Below the pieces are notes generated by a model. That model was not told the DNA's origin, searched no databases, and saw only the letters and a program-made list of their open reading frames with translations. Positions 16,936 to 26,714 of a DNA stretch of 64,000 nt are shown here, in pieces. Positions within the stretch are counted from its first letter, which is position 1. Each line of letters begins with the position of its first letter. Made by a program: the position numbers and the translations under genes. This stretch comes from Flavobacterium granuli (GTDB taxonomy: Bacteria > Bacteroidota > Bacteroidia > Flavobacteriales > Flavobacteriaceae), in assembly GCF_900129705.1 (NCBI RefSeq), contig NZ_FQWO01000002.1:186001-250000 (forward strand), read 5' to 3'.

Positions 16936-17589
16936 TTATTTTTCGCCATCCCATTCAGCATAAAACTGCGAAAGGAAACCTTCCATATAACGGTGTCTTT
17001 CCTGCGCGATTTTTTTACCAGTGTCGGTATTCATTTTGTCTTTTAAGAGCAGTAGTTTTTCATAAAAATGATTAAGCGTTGGCGCTTCATTATTTTTATA
17101 TTCCTCCTTAGTCATTTTAGTATTTGGCGCGATATTAGGGTCGTAAAGCATTCTGTTTTTAAAACCACCATAATTAAACGTTCTGGCAATTCCAATCGCT
17201 CCCAAAGCGTCTAAACGATCCGCATCTTGGACAATATCGAGTTCGATAGAAGTGAAATTTCTTTCTACATTTCCTCCTTTGAAAGAAATGTTTTCGATAA
17301 TATTAATGACATGATTAATGATCACCTCATCGACTTGCTGTGATTCTAAAAAGCTTCTGGCAACACGAGGCCCTACAGTTTCATCACCATCATGAAATTT
17401 ACTGTCGGCAATATCGTGCAACAAAGCGGCCAGTTTTATAACTTTTAGATCACCATTTTCAGTCGCTGCAATCAACAATGCATTTTTATAGACTCGTTCG
17501 ATATGAAACCAATCGTGTCCGCCTTCGGCTTGATGGAGTTTCTCTTTTACAAAAGCAATCGTTTTACTGATGATATCGGTATTGTTCAT
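16936..17589 (-). CDS. HD-domain phosphohydrolase
   Basis: This 217-residue protein has the metal-binding pattern of the HD superfamily: HDWFHIERV (His25 and His29), LAALLHDIADSKF with the HD pair at 58-59, and QDADRLDALGAIGIART with the later Asp. The compact layout matches the YedJ/YpgQ-type uncharacterised phosphohydrolases, some of which act on nucleotides. The protein is soluble. The substrate cannot be read from the sequence. It follows the desaturase terminator, so it is probably a separate transcript. Confidence 0.87.
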   Translation of the reverse strand: MNNTDIISKTIAFVKEKLHQAEGGHDWFHIERVYKNALLIAATENGDLKVIKLAALLHDIADSKFHDGDETVGPRVARSFLESQQVDEVIINHVINIIENISFKGGNVERNFTSIELDIVQDADRLDALGAIGIARTFNYGGFKNRMLYDPNIAPNTKMTKEEYKNNEAPTLNHFYEKLLLLKDKMNTDTGKKIAQERHRYMEGFLSQFYAEWDGEK

Positions 17590-17602
17590 TTTTTATAATT
17601 TT

Positions 17603-17653
17603 AAAAAAAATGTTGATTTTCAAAGCTTTCACACTTTAAAAACCAACATTTGT
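17603..17653 (-). terminator. Terminator of the plsC-desaturase transcript
   Basis: On the minus strand AAATGTTGGTTTT pairs with GAAAATCAACATTT (one G-U pair) and is followed directly by a run of eight T. It lies about 50 bp past the desaturase stop. Confidence 0.7.
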
Positions 17654-17703
17654 AATTTAGCTCAATTGCATTATCAAAATCTTAAAATTAACTTTCGTTA
17701 ATT

Positions 17704-18690
17704 TTATAATCTTGCTGGTTCAACCCATTTGAAAATATGAGATTCTTTTGGGATAACTATTCTTTCCGAAATACGCGCCATACGAGCCGGTAATTTCATC
17801 AAATAATCACGCGCTTTCTCCGCTTCATCAGTTAGATTGCTAATTTTATCAATTTCCCATTTGTCAATTAATTTTTGCATGATATCTACATAATCATTGG
17901 CAGTATAAACCCCAATTCTTTGTGCCGAATCAGAAAAATGCTCAAAAGCAGAACTTATCTTTTGTCCCGATTCTCTCAGGAAATGAGCCGGCATCACGAT
18001 TTTTTGCTTCATCATGTATTGAAAAGCAAGCATCATTTCGCTAGGATCCACTTTGAAAATTTGGTTTACAAATTCGCTATACGCATGGTGATGACGCATT
18101 TCGTCTCCTGCAATCATCTTACACATTTTGGACAATTTTTTATCGCCATAATTCTTAGCCAATTGGGAAACCCTATTGTGTGAAATATAGGTCGCCAATT
18201 CCTGGAAACTGGTGTAAACAAAGTTTTTATAAGGATCTCTTCCGGTTCCAATATCAAAACCATCATTGATAAGATGCTGCGTTGTCATTTCGATCTCGCG
18301 CATATTGACACGACCCGATAAGTACAAATATTTGTTCAACAAATCGCCGTGACGATTTTCTTCTCCTGTCCATTGGCGTACCCAGGTAGACCAGCCGTTT
18401 CTTTCTAAATTATCCACTCCCTCCACTTCCATCAACCAGTTTTCGTAGGTTGGCAAAGCTTCTTCGGTAATAGTATCTCCTACCATCGCAACCCAAAAGT
18501 CATAAGGTAAATCTTTAGAAATTTCACGTAATTCTTTTACTTCTTCCAAGAAATTATCACTTTCAGAATTTGGTAAAAAATCAGATGGCTGCCAGATTTG
18601 TTCCACAGGTATTAAATACTGATCAACATAGCTAGTCACGTTTTTTTCCAAAAACTGCATAACTTCTAATCGAATGTTTTTTATAGACAT
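17704..18690 (-). CDS. Acyl-ACP desaturase (soluble di-iron type)
   Basis: The 328-residue protein belongs to the soluble stearoyl-ACP desaturase family, which inserts a cis double bond into acyl chains on acyl carrier protein using O2 and reduced ferredoxin. The di-iron ligands are visible as EENRHG (E111, H114) and DEMRHH (E197, H200), with another Glu in SFQELATYISH (E164). Membrane segments are absent, as expected. It starts 10 bp after plsC, so fatty-acid unsaturation and phosphatidic-acid synthesis are encoded together. It is followed by a strong terminator. Confidence 0.93.
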   Translation of the reverse strand: MSIKNIRLEVMQFLEKNVTSYVDQYLIPVEQIWQPSDFLPNSESDNFLEEVKELREISKDLPYDFWVAMVGDTITEEALPTYENWLMEVEGVDNLERNGWSTWVRQWTGEENRHGDLLNKYLYLSGRVNMREIEMTTQHLINDGFDIGTGRDPYKNFVYTSFQELATYISHNRVSQLAKNYGDKKLSKMCKMIAGDEMRHHHAYSEFVNQIFKVDPSEMMLAFQYMMKQKIVMPAHFLRESGQKISSAFEHFSDSAQRIGVYTANDYVDIMQKLIDKWEIDKISNLTDEAEKARDYLMKLPARMARISERIVIPKESHIFKWVEPARL

Positions 18691-18700
18691 TTTATATAAA

Positions 18701-19435
18701 TTAAAATTTTATTCCTTTTACTACTTCACTTTCCGTTTTCTCTATCAACTCTGGAAAATTATATTCACTTACCTTTAATGGCTTATGAATTACAAAGGTA
18801 AGACGATTTCCTAAACCTAAAGGAAAAAAACCGTATTTAACCATTTTCCAAGAATTATTAATGCTCACAGGAACCACATAGGCCGATGGTGCGTATTTGC
18901 ATAATATTTTCAAACCGCTTTGGGCAAACTCCTTTGGCTTACCGGTTTTGCTTCGGGTTCCTTCGGGGAATATCACCGCCGAACGCTTGTTTTTTTCAAT
19001 ATATTCAGATAATTTTTTAATCTCCGGAATGGCTTGTTTGGGATCTTTTCGATCAATTAATGCCGAACCTCCGTGACGCAAATTAAAAGAAACACTTGGA
19101 ATTCCTTTCCCTAACTCCTTCTTACTTACAAATTTACAATGGAAACGTCGCAAAAACCAAATCATAGCGATAATATCGTACATACTTTGATGATTGGACA
19201 CAAAAATGATTGGGACTCCTTTGGGTATGCTGTCTATATTTTCAAAATGGTATCTTGTACCAATAAGATTAGTGCATTTCAACAAAAAAAAGTTCAGATA
19301 ATCGACACTTTTTTTATGCGCCTGATAGCCAAAAAATTTCAGACAAATCCATTGAATCGGATGGAAAATCACCAACGTAAGTCCAAAACATAAATAATAA
19401 ATTACGGATATGGGATACGAAATTATTTTTTGCAT
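18701..19435 (-). CDS. plsC: 1-acyl-sn-glycerol-3-phosphate acyltransferase
   Basis: PlsC acylates lysophosphatidic acid to phosphatidic acid at the membrane. The 244 residues start with a hydrophobic helix (ISYPISVIYYLCFGLTLVIF). The acyltransferase blocks are SNHQSMYDI (the HxxxxD motif, near residue 80), KKELGKGIPSV, and FPEGTRSKTGKP near residue 155. It heads the two-gene operon with the desaturase and diverges from rnpA. A second plsC-family gene lies at 54117-54884; the two are diverged paralogs and may differ in acyl preference. Confidence 0.92.
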   Translation of the reverse strand: MQKIISYPISVIYYLCFGLTLVIFHPIQWICLKFFGYQAHKKSVDYLNFFLLKCTNLIGTRYHFENIDSIPKGVPIIFVSNHQSMYDIIAMIWFLRRFHCKFVSKKELGKGIPSVSFNLRHGGSALIDRKDPKQAIPEIKKLSEYIEKNKRSAVIFPEGTRSKTGKPKEFAQSGLKILCKYAPSAYVVPVSINNSWKMVKYGFFPLGLGNRLTFVIHKPLKVSEYNFPELIEKTESEVVKGIKF

Positions 19436-19452
19436 TCTTAAAAAATTAGCTG

Positions 19453-19460
19453 CAAAAGTA
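19453..19460 (-). promoter_or_regulatory. Candidate -7 box for plsC-desaturase
   Basis: TACTTTTG on the minus strand, ending 17 bases before the plsC ATG, fits TAnnTTTG. No TTG -33 element is visible at 17-23 bp. Confidence 0.4.
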
Positions 19461-19520
19461 AGAAATAAATTTTTAGCGGTATTTAATTCTGAAACAATAA
19501 GTAGGTTTATCGTTTAATTG

Positions 19521-19528
19521 TACCTTTG
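19521..19528 (+). promoter_or_regulatory. Candidate -7 box for rnpA
   Basis: TACCTTTG fits TAnnTTTG. It covers the TTG at 19526 that would begin the longest open frame, so translation must start downstream, at the ATG at 19562. Confidence 0.45.
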
Positions 19529-19561
19529 TCAACAAAAATCTTTGCCTTTTTATACCAGAAA

Positions 19562-19975
19562 ATGAAGTTCACTTATCCAAAAAACGAAAAACTAAAAAGT
19601 AAGACTAGCATTGGATTATTATTCTCTGAAGGCAAGTCGGTTTCTAAATATCCTTTGCGTTTGGTATTTCATTCGGGTTCATTAGACGAAAATGAAAAAA
19701 TAAAAATGGGCGTTTCTGTCTCTAAAAGGAACTTTAAAAAAGCGGTAGACCGCAATTATTTTAAGCGTATTCTTCGCGAAACTTACCGCCTCAACAAGCA
19801 TCTACTTATTGACAATCTGGACAAGCCCTATGCTTTCATGCTTTTTTACCAAACCAAAGACCGCTTGTCTTATGAAGAAATCAACACTAAAACGATTCAA
19901 TTGTTTGAAAAATTCATCGCCCAAAACATAAAAAAAGACGCTACCATCAACGATGATAATTCAATAAAAGATTAA
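19562..19975 (+). CDS. rnpA: Ribonuclease P protein component
   Basis: RnpA is the protein subunit that helps the RNase P RNA cleave 5' leaders from pre-tRNAs. The 137-residue basic protein has the N-terminal pattern FTYPKNEKLKSKTSIGLLF, the central MGVSVSKRNFKKAV strand and the RNR-type motif DRNYFKRILRETYR near residue 75. I chose the ATG at 19562 because the upstream TTG falls inside the likely promoter. rpmH, its usual neighbour in many bacteria, is not adjacent. An S41 protease gene follows after about 100 bp, probably co-transcribed. Confidence 0.93.
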   Translation: MKFTYPKNEKLKSKTSIGLLFSEGKSVSKYPLRLVFHSGSLDENEKIKMGVSVSKRNFKKAVDRNYFKRILRETYRLNKHLLIDNLDKPYAFMLFYQTKDRLSYEEINTKTIQLFEKFIAQNIKKDATINDDNSIKD

Positions 19976-20081
19976 TTTACAAAGTATTACAAGCTCTTCT
20001 TTAAGATTCCTTCATTAGCCGTCTTTATTATTGGTCATTTATTACTATTTTAGTAGTTCAATAATACTAGAACTACTACTG

Positions 20082-21719
20082 ATGACTTCCTTTTTCCAAA
20101 AGAAATATATTATTCCTGTTGTCGCTTCGGCATTTTTATTTGTGGGCGCCAGTTTCAAAAACGACTTTTTTGAAATCGCCAAACAAATCGAGATATTCAC
20201 CACTCTTTTCAAAGAGCTGAACACGAACTATGTCGACGAAACAAATCCCGGCGACCTCATGGACAAAGCCATCAAAGGCATGCTGGCCAACCTGGATCCT
20301 TACACCGTTTATTTTAACGAGCAGGATGTAATGCAGTATAAAATAAACAATACCGGAGAATACACTGGTATAGGCGCTTTGATTACCCGAAAAGAAAACA
20401 AACTGATCATACGAGAAGTCTACAAGAATTTTCCGGCTGACAAAGCCGGATTTAAAGCCGGAGACGAGATTATCCAAATTGGTGACGTTCTTTTGGCTGA
20501 CTTCAAAGAAGATGCTTCCCAGCTGATGAGGGGAACAAAAAACACTAAAATTGATGTGAAATACATCCGTCAAAACAAAACCGGTACCGCCCAAATTGTT
20601 CTTGATGAAGTGGAGATCAAATCGGTTCCTTTTTTCGCAAAAATAGACGAGAAAACAGGATATATTGTTTTGGCACGCTTTAACAACAAAGCGGCTCTCG
20701 AAACCAAAGCCGCTCTTGAAGAACTAAAAAAACAAGGTGCCGAAAGAATTGTACTCGATTTAAGGGGGAATCCAGGAGGATTGCTACACGAGGCAGTAAA
20801 TATCTGCAATTTATTTGTTCCTAAAAATGAGGTTATTGTCACCACCAAATCAAAAATAGAAAAGCACAACAACACCTACAAAACCGCTTTTGAACCCGTA
20901 GATACTCAAATTCCATTGGTTATTCTTATCAATGGTAAAAGTGCTTCGGCTTCAGAAATTGTTTCGGGAGCTTTACAGGATTTAGACCGCGCGGTTATTG
21001 TAGGAAGCCGCAGTTTTGGAAAAGGATTAGTGCAAAAACCGGTAGACTTGACTTACAACACTCAATTAAAAGTAACTATTTCGCGTTATTATACGCCTTC
21101 TGGCAGATGCATTCAGGCCTTAGATTACACCCATAAAGACAAAAACGGTCAGGCCAAAAGAACCGAAGAAAAGAATTTTAACGCTTTCAAAACCCGTAAG
21201 GGCAGAACCGTTTATGACGGTGGAGGAATTTTGCCGGATATTGCATTGGAGGAATCAAGCACAAGTGCTATTGCCAACGCCTTATTGAAAAATGACGGAA
21301 TCTTTAATTATGTGACCCGCTATTATTTTAAAAACCCAAATCCGGGAGATCAAATTCCAAATTTTACCGCAGCAGATTATCAGGATTTCAAACAGTTTTT
21401 GAAAACCGAAAAATTCTCTTTTGACACTGAAACCGAGTTGGCTCTGAAAAAAACTTTGGCTATGGCTAAAAAAGAAAGTATAGATGCCACAATCAGCAAT
21501 GAATACCAACAGTTACTTACTGCTTTGCAAAAAAGTGAGGAAACGCTGTTGGATAAAAATCAAGAAGAAATCAAGAAATTAATTCTGGCAGAGATCATAA
21601 AACGCTATCAATATCAAGAAGGGCTGTATCAATATTATCTAAAAAACAGTGCCGAAATCAAGAAATCGGTCTCTATTTTGAACAATAGTGCCGACTATAA
21701 AAGCATACTCAAAATATAA
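20082..21719 (+). CDS. S41-family C-terminal processing protease
   Basis: From the ATG at 20082 the protein has 545 residues. An N-terminal hydrophobic segment (residues about 9-24) should anchor or export it. A PDZ domain (about 93-165, TGIGALI to KAGFKAGDEIIQIG) comes next, then the tail-specific protease core with LDLRGNPGGLL, the Ser of KSASASEIVSG (near residue 289) and the Lys of SFGKGLVQ (about K314). That Ser-Lys dyad is characteristic of CtpA/Prc enzymes, which trim or degrade envelope proteins from the C-terminus. A longer frame starts at a TTG (20031), but the extension is an unlikely hydrophobic stretch. Confidence 0.92.
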   Translation: MTSFFQKKYIIPVVASAFLFVGASFKNDFFEIAKQIEIFTTLFKELNTNYVDETNPGDLMDKAIKGMLANLDPYTVYFNEQDVMQYKINNTGEYTGIGALITRKENKLIIREVYKNFPADKAGFKAGDEIIQIGDVLLADFKEDASQLMRGTKNTKIDVKYIRQNKTGTAQIVLDEVEIKSVPFFAKIDEKTGYIVLARFNNKAALETKAALEELKKQGAERIVLDLRGNPGGLLHEAVNICNLFVPKNEVIVTTKSKIEKHNNTYKTAFEPVDTQIPLVILINGKSASASEIVSGALQDLDRAVIVGSRSFGKGLVQKPVDLTYNTQLKVTISRYYTPSGRCIQALDYTHKDKNGQAKRTEEKNFNAFKTRKGRTVYDGGGILPDIALEESSTSAIANALLKNDGIFNYVTRYYFKNPNPGDQIPNFTAADYQDFKQFLKTEKFSFDTETELALKKTLAMAKKESIDATISNEYQQLLTALQKSEETLLDKNQEEIKKLILAEIIKRYQYQEGLYQYYLKNSAEIKKSVSILNNSADYKSILKI

Positions 21720-22166
21720 CTATTCTTTTTTCATCTCAATATGCGGAATGTCGTCTTCCAGATACATTTCGCTGGTTTGCACAAAACCGTGGCTTTCGTA
21801 GAATTTTTTCAGATACAATTGAGCACCAATTGTAATCTTGCTTTCGCCAAAATGATGCGCTACACCGGCAATGGCTTCCCGCATTAAATCATGTCCCCAT
21901 TTCCTGTCCCGGTAATTTGCATCGACCACAACTCTGCCTATTGACGCATTATCAAAACTGATTCCGGCTTTAAAAAGTCGGGCGTGGGCCACGATTTTAC
22001 CTTCAAATTCGCCAAAAAGATGCAATGCAAGCTTATCCTTACCATCTAAATCAAGATAGACACAGTTTTGCTCCACTACAAAGATCTCGCTTCTTAATTG
22101 AAGCAAATCATACAGTTCATCAACTGATAGTTCCTTAAAAGGCTTTATTTTCCACTGTAACCCCAT
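21720..22166 (-). CDS. GNAT-family acetyltransferase, ElaA-like
   Basis: This 148-residue GNAT protein resembles ElaA: LLQLRSEIFVVEQNCVYLDLDGKD near the N-terminus, GRVVVDANYRDRKWGHDLM as the acetyl-CoA pyrophosphate-binding loop (an R-D-R-K-W-G form of the usual RxxGxG), and LKKFYESHGFVQ near the end. It would move an acetyl group from acetyl-CoA to an unknown amine. Its stop codon directly abuts the stop of the convergent S41 protease gene with no spacer, so no terminator separates them. Confidence 0.88.
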   Translation of the reverse strand: MGLQWKIKPFKELSVDELYDLLQLRSEIFVVEQNCVYLDLDGKDKLALHLFGEFEGKIVAHARLFKAGISFDNASIGRVVVDANYRDRKWGHDLMREAIAGVAHHFGESKITIGAQLYLKKFYESHGFVQTSEMYLEDDIPHIEMKKE

Positions 22167-22235
22167 ATTTTTATTTTTTATCCCTTTTATTTTGAAAATC
22201 TATACTAAGATGAATTCAAAACTACATTTCACTAT

Positions 22236-23213
22236 TTAATTCTTGACAATACTAACCGATTTAATAATCGACTCCAATTCATGCATTAAGTCCCTTTTTT
22301 CTTTTGAAGGCGAATAACAAAAGCCTTCTAAAACTAAAAGCCTGTCGTGTTCTTCATCAACTATCGCATAATTGACAAATGGCCCCGACATAAAATCATT
22401 CTTTACTTCCCAGGTTCCTTTGGTTTCATAAGTCAATTTACCGTCCTGTTTTATTTTAAAAAAATAAGGCGCATAAGCTTCTTCGGTCATCATATCCGTA
22501 TTGGCTTCTTTCCCATGAATATACAAATGCCCGATAGAATCCCTTATTTTGATGACATTAGACACTAAGTTAGCACCTTTTTTAAACGAGTTTAATGGCA
22601 ATTGATAAATTAATAAACTCGTATTTCCGCTGACGATTTCTTTCTTAAGCCAAATAAAATTATCTTTCTGAAGCACCTGCTCATAACTGGAAGGAATCTC
22701 GATTTTGATCTTAAACTTATTGTTAATCGCTTTAGCATTCATCAATGACATTCTATTGAGTCTTTGTTTTTCAGCAATTTCCGTTTGATGAATAATCTGA
22801 ATCATTTTGGGCGAATTTTTTTCAAGAATTTCCAAAATGGCTCCAGCTGTTTTCCCTGTGATATGAAATACATTTTGAGGTGCGGCACATTGATTTTCCT
22901 TGATTTGGAATTTATTCTCATTGCCTTTTTTAATCACAATAATGTTTCGGCAATCGGTCATAAATCCTTCCATCAGTTTGACGGGGTACTGATTTATGGT
23001 AAAAAGAGGTTCTTCCTGCGGCAAGCCAATCACGGGAGAAGCAAACTTATTCCGAATGTTGTCCCCTATCTCGCCATTCCACCACAAGTCATCAACGATA
23101 ACCGAGATACTATTGATTTTTCCGGCAGTTTTTTTAGGCAAATCGGCATCCTCTTTTTTACATGAAAAAAGAAGCAGAGAGATAAAAAGATATAAAAAAT
23201 GGGTTTTATTCAT
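22236..23213 (-). CDS. DUF4837-family lipoprotein
   Basis: The 325-residue protein begins with a lipoprotein signal (LFISLLLFSCKKED, Cys18), so it is predicted to be lipid-anchored. The mature part matches my recollection of the DUF4837 family of Bacteroidota: SVIVDDLWWNGEIGDNIRNKF near residue 40, then PLFTINQYP, and a C-terminal GTWEVKNDFMSGPFVNY. The function is unknown. It follows the lytic transglycosylase gene by 48 bp in the same direction and is probably co-transcribed with it, so a cell-wall or envelope role is plausible. Confidence 0.82.
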   Translation of the reverse strand: MNKTHFLYLFISLLLFSCKKEDADLPKKTAGKINSISVIVDDLWWNGEIGDNIRNKFASPVIGLPQEEPLFTINQYPVKLMEGFMTDCRNIIVIKKGNENKFQIKENQCAAPQNVFHITGKTAGAILEILEKNSPKMIQIIHQTEIAEKQRLNRMSLMNAKAINNKFKIKIEIPSSYEQVLQKDNFIWLKKEIVSGNTSLLIYQLPLNSFKKGANLVSNVIKIRDSIGHLYIHGKEANTDMMTEEAYAPYFFKIKQDGKLTYETKGTWEVKNDFMSGPFVNYAIVDEEHDRLLVLEGFCYSPSKEKRDLMHELESIIKSVSIVKN

Positions 23214-23261
23214 TAGAATTCAGTTATAAAACAAAACCAAATTTCAGAGAGAAACATCATG

Positions 23262-25256
23262 TTATCCTCCAATTTTTAATTTCATTCCGGGTTTAATTTC
23301 TTCACCGCTAATATCGTTCCACTTTTTAATATCTGAAACCGTTACGCCTGGATATTTTTTGGCAATACTGTACAAAGAATCCCCTTTTTGGACAAAATAA
23401 CTGCTTTCTTGTTTTGGAACAACGGCTACATTCCCTTTTTTCTTGAATGTACTTATACTTAACTGCTTAGTATTGCTTTCTAAATCCTCCTTGCCAACAA
23501 TCAAATTATGTCCCAAAACAATATTATTGTCGGACAGATTGTTCCATTGTTTTAAATCGGTTAAAGTTATACCAAACTTTTTAGCAATATTGCCTAGATT
23601 GTCGCCTTTTTGAACAATATATTCCCTGTTTTTCAAATCCGTATTCGACACAACAATTTCTTCAGCGTCATTCTCGATGGCGGTCAATCTTAATGAAGCA
23701 CCCAATTGAATAGCATCACCGCTAAGATGATTCCATTCTTTAATTTGGGCAACAGTCACATTATTATTTTTGGCAATCGCATTTAGATTATCCCCTTTTT
23801 GAACAATATAAAAGCTTGCAGTAGCCGCTAAGGAATCTTTACTAACTTCTTTTGCAATTTTTGTTGTTTTGGTATTTTTGGCTTGAGTAGCGGCTATTTC
23901 AATTTTTGGCTCATTCTTTACGGTTTTTACTCTATTTTCCGTACTTATGATTTTCAAGCTTTTCCCAGCAGCAATTGTATTCCCTTTGATTCCGTTCCAC
24001 TTTTTTAAATCGGTTACAGAGACATCGTATTTATCAGCAATTGCGCCCAGATTATCCCCTCTTCTCACCTTGTAATATTTTGTTCTGGTTTGAGAAACCG
24101 TTTGGCTTGCTATAGCAATTGAAGGCTGAAATGGACTTTCTTTTTGTTCTAATTGATACTGAGCATAGGCATAAATTTTATCCTCGTTAGAAGTAAAAAC
24201 AGCGATTTTATCCAGCGGCAATCGCAGATAATGATTTTTATCTTTATAAAAAGGCACTAAATTTAACTTGTAAGACGGATTCAATAACTGCAGTTGTGAA
24301 ACAGGAACATCCAGTAAATCGGAAATTTGCTTAAACGAAATTTCTCTTTTGATCATTATGGTATCAGTCGCAAAATGAGGTACCTCAGCCCTATCAGGAA
24401 CAATTCCATGTTCTTTTCGATAAGTATACAAATACATGGTTGCCAAAAAAGCGGGAACATAACCTTGGGTTTCTTTGGGAAGGTTTTTTCTAATATTCCA
24501 ATAATTTTGCTTCCCCCCAGAACGCCTGATGGCTTTAGAAACATTTCCAGGACCCGAATTATAAGCCGCCAATACCAGCTCCCAATCTCCAAAAATAGCG
24601 TGCATATTGGTCATGTATTGTGAGGCTGCTGCTGTCGCTTTTAGAGGGTCACTGCGTTCGTCTACATAAGAATCAATAGTAAGATTGTATTGTTTTCCGG
24701 TATGATACATGAACTGCCACAGTCCTGTAGCACCCATTTTAGACACCGCTTTTGGATTTAAAGCCGACTCCACAACGGCCAAATATTTCATTTCTAAAGG
24801 GACATTGTTTTTGGCAAACTCTTCTTCGAATAGTGGAAAATAATATTCAGAAATGGCCATCAATCGTCCAAACGATTTTTTCCTGTATTTCAAGAAGGAT
24901 TTAATAACGTTTTCAAGACTTGGATTGTATTCAATTCTAAAGGGTGATTTGGCATTCATTTCTGCCAGCCTCGATTGCAGCAATTCGGTAGAAAGTTCAT
25001 AATCTACTTTCTCATCAACATTAATGTTTTCAATATCATTAGTGATGTCGTTATACAAATCCAGATCAGTCAATTCCTTTATCCATAAACTATCGACACA
25101 GGAAGCCAAATCATCATTGACGAAGGTTTTTTTTATCGAATCTAAGTACGATAGCTTTTTCTCAACAATAGAAATTCCTTTGTTTTCGGCAACTTCTTGC
25201 GAAAACAAAGGAATTGATATTAATAAGAATAGTAGGGTGGCATTTTTTATATTCAT
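23262..25256 (-). CDS. MltD-like lytic transglycosylase with four LysM domains
   Basis: This 664-residue secreted enzyme has a signal peptide (residues 1-19), then an SLT lytic transglycosylase domain (about 135-290) with the catalytic Glu in LAVVESALNPKA (about E163), GATGLWQFM and LAAYNSGPGNV. Four LysM repeats follow at about 395-440, 485-530, 552-596 and 617-663, each opening with a Y-V-x-x-G-D-x-L pattern. It would cleave peptidoglycan glycan strands to 1,6-anhydro products, held to the wall by LysM. Variants typically have one to three LysM units, so four is on the high side. Confidence 0.93.
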   Translation of the reverse strand: MNIKNATLLFLLISIPLFSQEVAENKGISIVEKKLSYLDSIKKTFVNDDLASCVDSLWIKELTDLDLYNDITNDIENINVDEKVDYELSTELLQSRLAEMNAKSPFRIEYNPSLENVIKSFLKYRKKSFGRLMAISEYYFPLFEEEFAKNNVPLEMKYLAVVESALNPKAVSKMGATGLWQFMYHTGKQYNLTIDSYVDERSDPLKATAAASQYMTNMHAIFGDWELVLAAYNSGPGNVSKAIRRSGGKQNYWNIRKNLPKETQGYVPAFLATMYLYTYRKEHGIVPDRAEVPHFATDTIMIKREISFKQISDLLDVPVSQLQLLNPSYKLNLVPFYKDKNHYLRLPLDKIAVFTSNEDKIYAYAQYQLEQKESPFQPSIAIASQTVSQTRTKYYKVRRGDNLGAIADKYDVSVTDLKKWNGIKGNTIAAGKSLKIISTENRVKTVKNEPKIEIAATQAKNTKTTKIAKEVSKDSLAATASFYIVQKGDNLNAIAKNNNVTVAQIKEWNHLSGDAIQLGASLRLTAIENDAEEIVVSNTDLKNREYIVQKGDNLGNIAKKFGITLTDLKQWNNLSDNNIVLGHNLIVGKEDLESNTKQLSISTFKKKGNVAVVPKQESSYFVQKGDSLYSIAKKYPGVTVSDIKKWNDISGEEIKPGMKLKIGG

Positions 25257-25367
25257 CTCTTTTTTTTTGTCAACTTACTAAATTATAAATAATTAAAAAT
25301 CACTTATTTTACAAACTTAACAGCTTACAACTAAAAAATTGAATAAATATTGTTAAAAATGCAATTT

Positions 25368-26555
25368 TTAGTCTAGTATTGCAGCAATACCCGGCAATGT
25401 TCTACCTTCTAACATTTCTAACATAGCACCTCCACCAGTAGAAACGTAACTCATTTTATCCTCCAAACCAAATTGTTTCACTGCCGCAACAGAGTCTCCA
25501 CCTCCTACAAGAGAGAACGCTCCATTTGCCGTAGCAGCAGCTATATAGTTTCCAAGTGCTATGGTTCCTTTGGCGAAAGCCTCCATTTCAAAAACACCCA
25601 ATGGTCCATTCCAAAGGATTGTTTTAGACTCCATGATCACTTTCTCAAAATTAGCCAATGATTTAGGACCGGCATCTAATCCTTCCCAACCATCTGGAAT
25701 CTCTCTCACGTCAACAATTTGAGTGTTGGCGGTATTCGAAAAATCGTCTGCAGCAACAACATCAACCGGAATGTGGATTTGAACTCCTTTTTCTTTAGCT
25801 AATCTTAATATTTCTAAGGCCAATTCTTGTTTATCGTCTTCACAAATAGAGTTCCCCACTTTTCCGCCTAAGGCTTTGACAAAAGTAAAGGTCATTCCAC
25901 CACCGATGATCATGTGATCTACTTTGTCCAAAATATTTTCGATAACCGTAATTTTAGAAGATACTTTTGAACCACCAAGAACTGCCGTTACGGGTTTCTC
26001 GCTATCTTTTAATACTTTATTCAAACTTTCAATTTCTTTGGCCAACAACAATCCAAAACATTTTTCCGTTGGAAAAAACTGTGCAATAATTGTAGTCGAA
26101 GCGTGTGCTCTATGAGCTGTTCCAAAGGCATCATTTACATAAATATCGCCCAACGAAGCCAATTCTTTTGCAAAAGCAACATCACCTGCTTCTTCTTCGG
26201 CATGAAAACGTAAATTTTCCAATAACAAAACTTCTCCCGATTTTAAATTTGAAGCCGCTGTGGTAGCTTCAACACCAACACAGTTTGAAGCAAACTGAAC
26301 CGGAACTCCAAGCACTTCTGAAGTTGTTTTCAAAATGTGTTTCAAAGAATATTTTTCTTCCACTCCTTTTGGTCGTCCCAAATGCGACATTAAAATCACG
26401 CTTCCACCTTGAGCAAGAATGGCATCAATGGTTGGTTTTGCTGCTTCTATTCGGGTTGCATCTGTTACGTTAAAATTCTCATCCAAAGGGACATTAAAAT
26501 CAACGCGGATTATTGCTTTTTTATTTTTAAAATCAAAGTTGTTCAAAGTTTTCAT
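25368..26555 (-). CDS. pgk: Phosphoglycerate kinase
   Basis: Pgk transfers phosphate between 1,3-bisphosphoglycerate and ADP in glycolysis and gluconeogenesis. The 395 residues have the full two-domain layout: RVDFNVPLD at the N-terminus, SHLGRPKG near residue 58, [11 protein letters not shown] near residue 115, the [13 protein letters not shown] hinge region, NGPLGVFEM, and the C-terminal nucleotide site [13 protein letters not shown]. It is preceded by a consensus promoter (26586-26614) and looks monocistronic. Confidence 0.97.
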   Translation of the reverse strand: MKTLNNFDFKNKKAIIRVDFNVPLDENFNVTDATRIEAAKPTIDAILAQGGSVILMSHLGRPKGVEEKYSLKHILKTTSEVLGVPVQFASNCVGVEATTAASNLKSGEVLLLENLRFHAEEEAGDVAFAKELASLGDIYVNDAFGTAHRAHASTTIIAQFFPTEKCFGLLLAKEIESLNKVLKDSEKPVTAVLGGSKVSSKITVIENILDKVDHMIIGGGMTFTFVKALGGKVGNSICEDDKQELALEILRLAKEKGVQIHIPVDVVAADDFSNTANTQIVDVREIPDGWEGLDAGPKSLANFEKVIMESKTILWNGPLGVFEMEAFAKGTIALGNYIAAATANGAFSLVGGGDSVAAVKQFGLEDKMSYVSTGGGAMLEMLEGRTLPGIAAILD

Positions 26556-26585
26556 TTAGGTCTGTTTTTTGTTTTTAAAGAACAG

Positions 26586-26614
26586 CAAATATAAGACTTT
26601 TAGACTCGCTACAA
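26586..26614 (-). promoter_or_regulatory. Consensus promoter of pgk
   Basis: On the minus strand a TTG (26614-26612) is followed after 18 bases by TATATTTG (26593-26586). This is a full match to the Bacteroidota TTG-N17-23-TAnnTTTG promoter, ending 30 bases before the pgk ATG. Confidence 0.65.
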
Positions 26615-26646
26615 ATTTGAAAAAATTAAAAAAACAGACTTTAAAT

Positions 26647-26660
26647 CAACGAAATCGTTG
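26647..26660 (-). terminator. Short palindrome downstream of sprF
   Basis: CAACGA-AA-TCGTTG is a 6-bp stem with a 2-base centre, about 55 bp past the sprF stop. No T-run follows on the minus strand, so termination here is doubtful. Confidence 0.25.
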
Positions 26661-26714
26661 TAATTTAATAAAAAAAATATGTTTTATTAAATAAGAATCA
26701 AGCAATTGCCTATT

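Noticed and set aside
20031..20081. Longer N-terminus for the S41 protease from a TTG
   Set aside because: The added residues are an unusual Tyr/Leu/Ile stretch; ATG at 20082 gives a normal signal anchor.
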